Origin: Pseudomonas furukawaii
GTDB taxonomy: Bacteria > Pseudomonadota > Gammaproteobacteria > Pseudomonadales > Pseudomonadaceae
DNA length: 64,000 nt
NCBI RefSeq assembly: GCF_002355475.1
Contig: NZ_AP014862.1
Coordinates: forward strand, 682,001-746,000
Direction of reading: 5' to 3'
This document shows, in pieces, positions 51,549 to 59,548 of this stretch (position 1 is the first letter of the stretch; every line of letters begins with the position of its first letter). Below the pieces are notes generated by a model. The model made no database searches and was not told where the DNA came from. It saw nothing but the letters and a program-made list of their open reading frames with translations. Made by a program: the position numbers and the translations under genes.

Positions 51549-51815
51549 ATGACCCGGATTCTTGCACTGCTCCTGCTGATCTCCCCCGTCGCGCTGGCCG
51601 ACACCACCCAGCCGGCCCACTCCTGCAAACAGCCCACCGTGCCGGCCCAGTTCAAGGACCAGGCCGAGGCCGACCGCTTCAGCGCCAACATGGACAGCTA
51701 CCACGGCTGCATCACGGCCTTCATCAAGGCGCAGAACGATGCGATCCACAAACACCGGGACGCCGCGCAGAAGGCCACCGAGGAATGGAACGCCTTTGCC
51801 GAGTCGTTGAAGTGA
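51549..51815 (+). CDS. Small periplasmic protein, 88 aa
   Basis: ATG 51549, after GAGGAACG, gives a signal peptide MTRILALLLLISPVALA and a mature chain DTTQPAHSCKQPTVPAQFKDQAEADRFSANMDSYHGCITAFIKAQNDAIHKHRDAAQKATEEWNAFAESLK. Two Cys are likely to form a disulfide; the rest is a long amphipathic helix. Such short YdcH/YuaN-like proteins are common in Pseudomonas but have no known role. The open frame upstream to 51459 is not used. Confidence 0.75.
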   Translation: MTRILALLLLISPVALADTTQPAHSCKQPTVPAQFKDQAEADRFSANMDSYHGCITAFIKAQNDAIHKHRDAAQKATEEWNAFAESLK

Positions 51816-51884
51816 CGGGCGCCCCGCACGGGAGTCGGTCGAGGGCATCCGGGCCTGGTGGTCCGGGTTCTTTCAGGCAATAAA

Positions 51885-51910
51885 AAAGCCGGCTTGTGGG
51901 CGGTTTTTTA
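51885..51910. terminator. Terminator after the small periplasmic gene
   Basis: AAAAAAGCCGG... and ...GGCGGTTTTTT (51883-51909) form a stem with one bulge. The inner AAGCCGGCTT is self-complementary. The long A and T runs at both ends fit a bidirectional rho-independent terminator. GC content drops sharply right after it. Confidence 0.6.
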
Positions 51911-51958
51911 TCAACTATATGGTATTGATTTTATTGAATATTATTTTTTGTTTGCTTT

Positions 51959-51982
51959 ATGTCCCCCCACATGTCCCCCCAC
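51959..51982. repeat. Tandem ATGTCCCCCCAC repeats, possible integrase arm sites
   Basis: Two exact, back-to-back copies of the 12-mer ATGTCCCCCCAC (51959-51970 and 51971-51982) lie in an AT-rich tract where the base composition changes. Such tandem arrays are typical of tyrosine-recombinase arm binding sites near integrated elements. No integrase gene is present in the window. The rest of 51911-52178 shows no gene. Confidence 0.45.
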
Positions 51983-52178
51983 TCAAGCTTTGCGTAGTGG
52001 CTTGTACGCAGCAAGAGCCATTCGGTCTTACGCTCTGTGCAGTCATGCAGTGGTGGAGTCATAGATTTTGGAGGAGCAACCTGACCGCCTTTTCGGCGGG
52101 TAGCAGACCTTGCAACAGGTTAGAAAATCCGGCAAGACCTCTTAATCCGCATTTGCTAAACTCGGGAATCGATAAATA

Positions 52179-52194
52179 CTGTATATTCATACAG
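52179..52194. promoter_or_regulatory. LexA (SOS) box upstream of the DUF5131 gene
   Basis: CTGTATATTCATACAG fits CTG-N10-CAG exactly, with the AT-rich centre usual for LexA boxes, and extends to TACTG on the left. It ends 9 nt before the ATG at 52204 and overlaps the CAGGGA ribosome site, so LexA bound here would block expression. Confidence 0.75.
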
Positions 52195-52203
52195 GGAAGC
52201 GCG

Positions 52204-52956
52204 ATGAGCAGTTACTCAGCCATTGAATGGACAGAGCAGACATGGAATCCGGTGACTGGCTGCACCAAGGTCTCCCCTGGCTGTAAGCACTGCTATGCGG
52301 AAGTCATGGCGAGGCGCTTACAAGCAATGGGCGCTTCAGGCTACGAAGACGGATTCAAGCTGCGTCTAATGCCAGGACGGTTGGATCAACCATTGCGCAG
52401 AAAGAAGCCGACGCTCTATTTCGTGAACTCGATGAGCGACCTTTTTCATGAGGATGTGCCAGACGCCTTCATCGATCAGGTCATGGATACGATCATCAGG
52501 ACGCCACAGCACTCCTATCAGATCCTTACTAAGCGAGCTTCTAGGCTACCTGAATACTTCGGTAGCCGGCCCATCCCTTCCAATATCTGGCTTGGCGTTT
52601 CGGTGGAGGATCAACAGTACGGTTTGCCGCGTATTGATGAACTCCGAAAGGTTCAAGCGACAATTCGCTTTCTGTCCGTTGAGCCTCTTCTTGAAGACCT
52701 CGGCCAGATTGACCTATCTGGTATGGATTGGGTAATTGTAGGAGGGGAGTCAGGTGCAAAGGCTCGTCCAATGAGGCCTGAGTGGGCCCTCAATATCGAA
52801 AAGCAGTGCGCTCAAGCTGATGTGGCTTTTTTCTTCAAGCAGTGGGGTGGCTGGGGGGCTGATGGCATCAAACGCAACAAAAAAGCCAATGGTCGCCTGC
52901 TAAACGGCCGTCTTTATGATGAGTACCCGATTATTCCTACAGTTTCGGTTGGATAG
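52204..52956 (+). CDS. Three-Cys-motif protein, DUF5131 (phage Gp37/Gp68-like)
   Basis: A 250-residue protein beginning MSSYSAIEWTEQTWNPVTGCTKVSPGCKHCYAE. It has the family triad C20, C27, C30 (C-x6-C-x2-C), which looks like an iron-sulfur site of radical-SAM or photolyase-like kind, though catalysis is unproven. Further blocks are FVNSMSDLFHEDVPDAF, QILTKRASRL, IWLGVSVED and VIVGGESGAKARPM. A LexA box lies just upstream. Its 3' end overlaps a convergent TcmP gene by 20 nt. The phage label of the family does not make this a prophage gene. SOS-linked DNA repair or defence is inferred. Confidence 0.85.
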   Translation: MSSYSAIEWTEQTWNPVTGCTKVSPGCKHCYAEVMARRLQAMGASGYEDGFKLRLMPGRLDQPLRRKKPTLYFVNSMSDLFHEDVPDAFIDQVMDTIIRTPQHSYQILTKRASRLPEYFGSRPIPSNIWLGVSVEDQQYGLPRIDELRKVQATIRFLSVEPLLEDLGQIDLSGMDWVIVGGESGAKARPMRPEWALNIEKQCAQADVAFFFKQWGGWGADGIKRNKKANGRLLNGRLYDEYPIIPTVSVG

Positions 52957-53779
52957 CACGGGCTAGTTTTTCAGCCAAGGCCTTTGCTTTTGGATGTGGG
53001 TTCGAAACAGCAAAATAGAATAGAAATAGAAGTCCTGACTTTTGGTTGAGTCGGGTCGGCTCTTCGACATGAGGGAATATCTCCCTGAGCCGCCTGGTCA
53101 AGAACTGAATGACCGCCTCGTGATTTGATCGCTGCGGTTTTGCTTCTTGATCGCCAAATAGGTCTCTGATGACTGGCTCGTCTTCGACATAGCAAGCCCT
53201 CTCCCATTCCGTGGTTCCTAGCAGCCGCTCGATACAGGGACGCCACTCTTCTCTAGGCCCATTTTGCGGGAGGATGCGAAGTAGGGTCGATATTGGAAAG
53301 AGCATCCATAGGTCCACCTTCTTCGTCGCGGCTATGATCTGCAGCGTACGCCAATCAACCGCCGTGCTGTAAGGGTCAAGGAAAATTACGGCCCGATCAT
53401 TTCTTCCGAGCTTTCTGCAGAGGTTGGTGACAAAGGTGTTCGCATCAAGCTGAGTGATGTGAATGACTTTATCGGGATACTCCACGCACAACTCTTCCAA
53501 GGCTGTGACATGCTCACGTTTCAGGTCGTTGAAATGGTATTCATGGAAGGTGTCTTTGCATTCAAGAGCACGTCGAACAGAGCCTTTCAGCGCTTCTAAC
53601 TCAAGTAGTGAGTCCGAATTCGATTCTTCATCATCTCGTTGCCCTGTTCCGGCGAACGCATCTACGTAGTGGAGTGTGAACGGCTGGTATTTGAGAGCAG
53701 TAGCGTAAATGTTTAGGTAGCTCTCCAGCCTGTCCAGCTTGATGCGCGTCCATTCACCACCAAACGCATGCTTTACCAT
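52937..53779 (-). CDS. tcmP: Three-Cys-motif partner protein TcmP (first copy)
   Basis: TcmP proteins occur beside three-Cys-motif proteins. The 280-residue chain opens MVKHAFGGEWTRIKLDRLESYLNIYATALK, then LHYVDAFAGTGQ (D40-G46), which mimics SAM motif I, and VIFLDPYSTAVDWRTLQII (DPY 135-137), which mimics the DPPY catalytic motif. These suggest a Rossmann methyltransferase-like fold. WMLFPIS follows, as in the family. It is convergent with DUF5131 (20-nt overlap). No signal or membrane segment is seen. Base composition is lower in GC than the core genes. Confidence 0.82.
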   Translation of the reverse strand: MVKHAFGGEWTRIKLDRLESYLNIYATALKYQPFTLHYVDAFAGTGQRDDEESNSDSLLELEALKGSVRRALECKDTFHEYHFNDLKREHVTALEELCVEYPDKVIHITQLDANTFVTNLCRKLGRNDRAVIFLDPYSTAVDWRTLQIIAATKKVDLWMLFPISTLLRILPQNGPREEWRPCIERLLGTTEWERACYVEDEPVIRDLFGDQEAKPQRSNHEAVIQFLTRRLREIFPHVEEPTRLNQKSGLLFLFYFAVSNPHPKAKALAEKLARAIQPKL

Positions 53780-54084
53780 CCGATAGCCTCGAAGCCTTAG
53801 TCCTGAGTAGTCGGTGGTTCGGTTACCGAACCGCCAGGCGAGGTGTCGAGGGGCAGTGCTTCGCTCTCTGGCTGTCTACTGGCGTTTTGACTTCCCTCGG
53901 GCGTTCACCCTAACATCAATTACCTACAGAAAATAAGGGTGTTGCTGGCGCAAAGCAGCATCTGGCGATGCCGCGCGGTAGCGTGAAGCGCTTTAGGGCG
54001 GCTGTTGGGTGATCAATGGCCACGTTCGAGGGGTTGAGCCGCTTATGCTCCCCCTCTCCAGACGCTTACTAAGGACCACCACAG
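53780..54084. other. Intergenic region between the two TcmP genes
   Basis: No gene is seen. A perfect palindrome GGTTCGG-TTA-CCGAACC (53816-53832) lies 37 nt upstream of the first TcmP start and could be an operator. The divergent promoters for both genes should be here. The stretch at 53905-53945 (ATCAATTACCTACAGAAAAT) is the most AT-rich and is a plausible promoter area. Confidence 0.5.
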
Positions 54085-55371
54085 ATGGCCAAGGATGACG
54101 AGAAGTACACCTGGGACTGGAGGGCTCAAATATTTCCGACCATTGACCCTCATAGCAAGGTCAAGCACCTGATCATCCAGGAGTACCTGCAGGCCTACGT
54201 TCAGGTCTTGATGCGTAATGCGCTCATCCCAGAGCTTCGCTTGTCAGTCGTCGACGGGTTCTGTGGTGGCGGCCAGTACAATGACGTCGACGGTGGAGCA
54301 CATTTCGGATCACCGGTTATTACGCTAAATGCTGTACGAGAGGCTGAGGCGATCATCAATGTGAAACGAACCCAATCTCGTACCGTTCGGACGCAGAACT
54401 TCTTTGTCGACGTGAAACAAGCCAATATCGATTGTCTTCGTGCTGTCCTAACTGCTCAGGGACTTGGGTATCGTATTGACCGAGATGTATTTCTGCAGTG
54501 TTCTGACTTTAATGATTCACTTCCACTGATCACGAAACGAATAAAGGATTTTGGTTACGGTGAGCGTGCCATATTTCTTCTTGATCAGTACGCCTATGGT
54601 GATGTGCCATTTCCTTCAATTAAGAATATATTTAACAATATAAAAAATGCAGAGGTTTTGCTCACGTTCAATGTTGATTCGCTAATAACCTACCTTTCTG
54701 ATCGAAAGTCGAATAGGAAAGCTATCGCGAATATTGGATTAGAGCAGCATATTCCTTGGAGTGAGCTCGCCGCCCTGAAAGCAACGCAGAGGCATGAATG
54801 GCAATACTTGATTCAGCGTTGCCTGTCGAAGGGCATTCTGATTGAGAGTGGTGCGAAGTTCATGACAGTCTTTTTTATCACGCCGCTCGGCTCGAATCCG
54901 CGGACTTATTGGTTTATCCACTTGGCAAACCAATATCGCGCCAACGATGTCATGAAGTCGATTCATTGGCGTCACGGGAATCACTTTTCTCATATGCTTT
55001 CCCCTTCGCTCTTTGTCGGCTACGACGCTAACCGAGATGTACGGGTAACTAGTCAAGAAGAGCTTGTGTTGGGGGAGAAACACCACTTTGATGGGGTAAC
55101 TAATGAGCGTATTTGCACAGAGCTTTCTGAGTTGCTGCCCCAGCAGCTTTATGCAAAACGTGAGCAGACCTTTGAGTCATTAATGCACAGTATGGCCAAC
55201 TACACCATGGCGGACGAGGAGGTAGTCAAGCGCTCTCTAAATGTTGCAGTAGCAAATCGGGACTTGGAGGTGCGGGACAAAAACGGGGTGTCCAAACGGC
55301 GTAAGGGGGAAAGCATTAGGCTAAGTGATGTGATTACCGCCCCTGCGCAGAGTACTTTCTTTTTCCTGTAG
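54085..55371 (+). CDS. tcmP: Three-Cys-motif partner protein TcmP (second, longer copy)
   Basis: A 428-residue TcmP relative. It has LSVVDGFCGGGQYNDVDGG in the place of motif I and AIFLLDQYAYGDVPFPSIKNIF where the first copy has LDPY, so the Pro of the catalytic tripeptide is replaced by Gln. A C-terminal extension (about 290-428) is a winged-helix-like, helical part. The start follows AAGGA by 9 nt. It is on the plus strand, divergent from the first copy, and 167 nt before the helicase operon. Sequence similarity between the two copies is limited to the N-terminal domain. Confidence 0.78.
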   Translation: MAKDDEKYTWDWRAQIFPTIDPHSKVKHLIIQEYLQAYVQVLMRNALIPELRLSVVDGFCGGGQYNDVDGGAHFGSPVITLNAVREAEAIINVKRTQSRTVRTQNFFVDVKQANIDCLRAVLTAQGLGYRIDRDVFLQCSDFNDSLPLITKRIKDFGYGERAIFLLDQYAYGDVPFPSIKNIFNNIKNAEVLLTFNVDSLITYLSDRKSNRKAIANIGLEQHIPWSELAALKATQRHEWQYLIQRCLSKGILIESGAKFMTVFFITPLGSNPRTYWFIHLANQYRANDVMKSIHWRHGNHFSHMLSPSLFVGYDANRDVRVTSQEELVLGEKHHFDGVTNERICTELSELLPQQLYAKREQTFESLMHSMANYTMADEEVVKRSLNVAVANRDLEVRDKNGVSKRRKGESIRLSDVITAPAQSTFFFL

Positions 55372-55537
55372 CTAGGCTCGGGGTGTCGCTGCCATGGTGG
55401 TTTAATTTTCTAGTGGGATAGGGGTGGCCTTGGTGCATCGTCGAATCTTGCTCCTACGGCGGCGGCGCTGGTAGCCCGTGCTATTCAGCGCAAGCTCCGT
55501 AATAATCGGGTCAGCTCGCACATAGGGACGCCGTCGT

Positions 55538-58500
55538 ATGGAACTGATCGACAACATCAACACCCTGCTTGGTGAAAACCTCAAAGGTACGCTCAAGCCG
55601 GGCTCGAAGCTGAAGATCGCCGCTTCGTGCTTTTCGATCTACGCCTACCTGGCGCTGAAGAAGGAACTGGAGAGCATCGACTCACTGGAGTTCATCTTCA
55701 CCTCGCCGACCTTCGTTCCCAACGAGGTCAGCGACAAGATCAAGAAGGAGCAGCGCGAGTTCCATATCCCCAAGGCTGAGCGTGAGCGCAGCCTGACCGG
55801 CAGTGAGTTTGAAATCCAGCTGAAGAATCAGCTCACTCAAAAGGCCATCGCCAGGGAGTGCGCTGACTGGATACGCCGTAAGGCCACCTTCCGCTCCAAT
55901 CGTGGTCAGGCTCCGATGCAGCCCTTTATCGGCACGCGCGCGACGGCGGGGGACGCCGTCTTTATGCCCGTTCAGGGGTTTACCGCTGTAGACCTGGGCT
56001 ACCAGAAGGGCAATGCGCTCTCGAACATCGTTACCCGTTTCGATGAGCCGGCCCATACCGGCATGTTCCTCAATCTGTTCGAGCAAATCTGGAGCGACCC
56101 GGAGAAGCTTGAGGATGTAACCGCTCGGCTCTGCGATCACATCGCGTCGGTCTATCAGGAGAATGCGCCGGAGCGGATCTACTTCCTGATGCTCTACAAC
56201 ATCTTCCGCGAGTTCCTGGAAGACTTGAACGAGGACGTGCTGCCCAACGACCGCACCGGTTACCAGGACAGCCTGATCTGGCAGAAGCTGTTCAACTTTC
56301 AGCGTGACGCGGCCACCGGCCTGATCAACAAGCTGGAAACCTACAGTGGCTGCATCCTTGCCGACAGCGTGGGCCTGGGCAAAACATTCACCGCGTTGGC
56401 GGTAATCAAGTACTACGAGCTGCGCAACAAATCGGTCCTGGTGCTCTGCCCGAAAAAGCTTGCCGACAACTGGCTGAACTACAACCGCAACCTAAAGACC
56501 AACATTTTTGCCAAGGATCGCTTCAACTACGACGTGCTCTGTCACACCGACCTGACCCGCACCCGTGGCGAGTCGCTGGGCATTCCGCTGGATCGGGTCA
56601 ACTGGGGTAACTACGACCTGGTGGTGATCGACGAGTCGCACAATTTCCGCAATAACGACGTCTACAAAGACAAGGAAACCCGTTACCAGCGCTTGATGAA
56701 TCAGGTGATCCGGCAGGGCGTGAAGACCAAGGTGCTTATGCTCTCGGCCACACCGGTCAACAACCGGTTCAGCGATTTGCGTAACCAGCTGGCCTTGGCC
56801 TACGAGGGCGACAGCGACAACCTCAACGACAAGCTACGCACTGAAAAAGACATCGACGGCATATTTCGCCGCGCTCAGGCGGCGTTCAATGCCTGGTCGA
56901 TCCTGCCTCCAGAGAAACGCACCGCTGCTGCCATTCTCAATACCCTGGACTTCGACTTCTTCGAGCTGCTCGACAGCGTGACCATTGCCCGCTCGCGCCG
57001 GCATATCGAGACCTTCTATAACACCGCCGACATCGGCAGTTTCCCCGAGCGCCGTAAGCCGTTGTCTTTCCACTGCCCACTGACCCATCGTGAGGACGTC
57101 ATCGGCTTTAACGAGATCTTCAATCAGCTCTCATTACTCAAGCTCGCAGTGTATGCCCCGGTCAGCTACATCCTGCCCAGCCGGATGAAGAAGTACGAGG
57201 AAATGTACGACACCGAAGTCGAGGGCGGCAGAGGAAAACTCAAGCAGGTAGACCGTGAAAAAAGCCTGCAAGCGCTGATGACCACTAACCTGCTCAAACG
57301 CCTGGAAAGCTCAGTTGAGTCCTTCCGCCTGACCCTGAAAAGCCTGCAGGCGGCTCACTGCGGCGCGTTGGACAAAATCGCCACCTTCAAGAAAACCGGC
57401 CTGGCCAGTGGCTTTGCCGATGTCACCGCCGCGTTCGAGGATGCGGATTTCGATGATGACGACCTGCCCATGCCGGGCGACATCAGCATCGGCAAGAAAA
57501 TCCAGATCAGCCTGGAAGATATGGACGTGCCCTCCTGGGAGCAGGATCTTCAGGGCGATCTGGTTTTCATCGATGAGTTGCTGGCCGAAATGGCCAAGGT
57601 CACGCCTGCCGATGACGCTAAGCTGCAGCATCTTAAGACCCAGATCACCAGCAAACTGACCTCGCCGATTAACCCCGGCAATCGCAAGGTGCTGATCTTC
57701 ACCGCCTTCTCCGATACCGCTAATTACCTGTACGACAACCTGGCCGAGTACTTACTACGCAGCCATAGGGTCCACTCCGGCAAGGTCACCGGGAGTGATG
57801 CCCCAAAATCCACGTTGGGCAACATGCAGGGCAGCCGGCAGACCTATGATTTTCAGGGGCTGCTCACGCTGTTCTCGCCGCGCTCCAAAGAGAAGGCCGC
57901 CATTTACCCGGATGAGCCGCGAGAGATCGATATCCTGATCGGCACCGACTGCATCTCCGAAGGCCAGAACCTGCAGGACTGCGACTACCTGATCAACTAC
58001 GACATTCACTGGAACCCGGTACGGATCATCCAGCGCTTTGGCCGCGTGGATCGAATCGGCTCGCAGAACGCCAGCATTCAGCTGGTCAACTACTGGCCGG
58101 ACATCAGCCTGGATGAGTACATCAACCTCAAGGAGCGGGTTGAGAACCGCATGATGATCGCCGACGTCGTCGCAACCGGCGATGACAACGTGCTCAATGC
58201 TCAGGCCAATGACGTGGCCTACCGCAAGGAGCAGTTACGTCGCCTTCAAGACGACGTGATCGAAATGGAAGACATCAAGACCGGCGTCTCCATCACCGAT
58301 CTTGGGCTCAACGATTTCCGTATGGATTTGCTCAACTACATCAAAACCAATGGCGACCTTGAGCATGTCCCCAACGGTATGCATGCCGTCGTGCCGGCGC
58401 GGCAAGAGCTTGGGCTGCTGCCTGGGGTGATTTTCACCCTGCGTAATCGCAACAGGGGCTCCAGTCTCAATCATCAGAATCGCCTGCATCCCTTCTATCT

Positions 58501-58828
58501 GATCTACATCAGCCTGGAGGGGCAGATCATCAGCGACCAGACAGAGGCCAAGCGCTTGCTGGATCTGGCTCGCAGTGCCTGTAAGGGCCACAGCCAGCCT
58601 ATTCCCGAGGCCTATCAACTGTTCAATCAGGTCACCGGGGACGGACGTGATATGCGCATCTACTCCGACCTGCTCGATCAGGCCATTCGCTCGATGATCG
58701 ATGTAAAGGAAGAACGGGACATCGACAGCCTGTTCAGTGGCGGTAGAACCACCGCGCTGGTGGACACCATCTCCGGGTTGGATGACTTCGAGCTGATTAC
58801 CTTCATCGTTATTCAAGGCGTGGCATGA
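55538..58828 (+). CDS. SNF2/RapA-type helicase with PLD-like N-terminus, defence operon
   Basis: A 1096-residue superfamily 2 helicase. The first 240 residues resemble PLD-like domains of helicase-nuclease proteins (IYAYLALKKELESIDSLEFIFTSPTF), but no HxKx4D motif is seen, so nuclease activity is doubtful. Motif I is ADSVGLGKT (275-283), motif II IDESH (364-368), motif III LSATPVNN (402-409), and motifs V-VI lie in IGTDCISEGQNLQDCDYLINYDIHWNPVRIIQRFGRVDRIGS (about 806-845). It overlaps DUF4391 by 4 nt, first in the operon. It likely translocates on DNA for restriction or antiviral action. Confidence 0.88.
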   Translation: MELIDNINTLLGENLKGTLKPGSKLKIAASCFSIYAYLALKKELESIDSLEFIFTSPTFVPNEVSDKIKKEQREFHIPKAERERSLTGSEFEIQLKNQLTQKAIARECADWIRRKATFRSNRGQAPMQPFIGTRATAGDAVFMPVQGFTAVDLGYQKGNALSNIVTRFDEPAHTGMFLNLFEQIWSDPEKLEDVTARLCDHIASVYQENAPERIYFLMLYNIFREFLEDLNEDVLPNDRTGYQDSLIWQKLFNFQRDAATGLINKLETYSGCILADSVGLGKTFTALAVIKYYELRNKSVLVLCPKKLADNWLNYNRNLKTNIFAKDRFNYDVLCHTDLTRTRGESLGIPLDRVNWGNYDLVVIDESHNFRNNDVYKDKETRYQRLMNQVIRQGVKTKVLMLSATPVNNRFSDLRNQLALAYEGDSDNLNDKLRTEKDIDGIFRRAQAAFNAWSILPPEKRTAAAILNTLDFDFFELLDSVTIARSRRHIETFYNTADIGSFPERRKPLSFHCPLTHREDVIGFNEIFNQLSLLKLAVYAPVSYILPSRMKKYEEMYDTEVEGGRGKLKQVDREKSLQALMTTNLLKRLESSVESFRLTLKSLQAAHCGALDKIATFKKTGLASGFADVTAAFEDADFDDDDLPMPGDISIGKKIQISLEDMDVPSWEQDLQGDLVFIDELLAEMAKVTPADDAKLQHLKTQITSKLTSPINPGNRKVLIFTAFSDTANYLYDNLAEYLLRSHRVHSGKVTGSDAPKSTLGNMQGSRQTYDFQGLLTLFSPRSKEKAAIYPDEPREIDILIGTDCISEGQNLQDCDYLINYDIHWNPVRIIQRFGRVDRIGSQNASIQLVNYWPDISLDEYINLKERVENRMMIADVVATGDDNVLNAQANDVAYRKEQLRRLQDDVIEMEDIKTGVSITDLGLNDFRMDLLNYIKTNGDLEHVPNGMHAVVPARQELGLLPGVIFTLRNRNRGSSLNHQNRLHPFYLIYISLEGQIISDQTEAKRLLDLARSACKGHSQPIPEAYQLFNQVTGDGRDMRIYSDLLDQAIRSMIDVKEERDIDSLFSGGRTTALVDTISGLDDFELITFIVIQGVA

Positions 58829-59505
58829 GTCAGGCAGGCATCCCATCAGCGCTATTTAGCTTCCCTGCGCAGGCTAGGGTTGCCCGCGTGGTGCCGAAGA
58901 GCAAAATCTACGAGCACGGCCCCGTTAGCTCTGTATTGCGCGATAAGTTTGTCAGTCAGGTCGAACAGATAACCTGGGCCTACAAGCTGGCACCGGAAAC
59001 TATCAACCTGCCGGCCCGTGGCGGAGTGGCGGAAATCCAGGTGTTCGATATCACTCAGAAAACTGCCGAGTTGGACGAGGACGTGCTGCGTGCAATCGAT
59101 CGCGCCATCCCACTGCCGATCATCTTTCAGTTGCACCATGAGCAGCGCACCCGCATGGTGGCGGCTTTTAAGCGTCCGAGCGAAGCCGATGCCAGCAAAT
59201 GGGTGATTGATGGCTACTTCGCAGGTAGCTGGTTGCCGGCTGAAAGCCCGCGTCAGGCTCTGCCGGTAGCGCTGGATCTGCAGGGGCTCTACGAACAATT
59301 GCTTCGCAGTTTGCTACCCAGTCCGGCTAGGCCGGGCGAGAGCCTGCCCGAGCAACTGCAGCGGCTAAACCGTTTGCGTAGCCTGCACAGTGAGCACGCC
59401 AAGCTGGATGCGCGCCTGCACAAAGAAAAACAGTTCAACCGCAAGGTGGCGCTCAACGCCCAGCTGCGGGAAATTCAGAATGAAATCGCCGAATTGAGTG
59501 CCTAA
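58825..59505 (+). CDS. DUF4391 protein, partner in the defence operon
   Basis: A 226-residue protein. The family opening is LFSFPAQARVARVVPKSKIYEHG. Middle blocks are ITWAYKLAPETINLPARGGVAEIQVFDIT and LPIIFQLHHEQRTRMVAAFKRPSE. The C-terminal 50 residues (LNRLRSLHSEHAKLDARLHKEKQFNRKVALNAQLREIQNEIAEL) form a coiled coil, probably for assembly. DUF4391 genes are commonly found beside type III-like Mod and helicase genes. Start overlaps the helicase stop (ATGA). The molecular function is unknown. Confidence 0.85.
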   Translation: MSQAGIPSALFSFPAQARVARVVPKSKIYEHGPVSSVLRDKFVSQVEQITWAYKLAPETINLPARGGVAEIQVFDITQKTAELDEDVLRAIDRAIPLPIIFQLHHEQRTRMVAAFKRPSEADASKWVIDGYFAGSWLPAESPRQALPVALDLQGLYEQLLRSLLPSPARPGESLPEQLQRLNRLRSLHSEHAKLDARLHKEKQFNRKVALNAQLREIQNEIAELSA

Positions 59506-59548
59506 GCCCTCGGTTTGCGCCAAGCATTTAAGAGATACAGGACGTTCC

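Noticed and set aside
52204-52956. Calling the area a prophage because DUF5131 is called phage Gp37/Gp68
   Set aside because: No structural, packaging, lysis or integrase genes accompany it; the neighbours are TcmP and restriction genes.
55538-56260. Active phospholipase D-type nuclease in the helicase N-terminus
   Set aside because: The fold-like pattern is there but no HxKx4D motif was found by eye.
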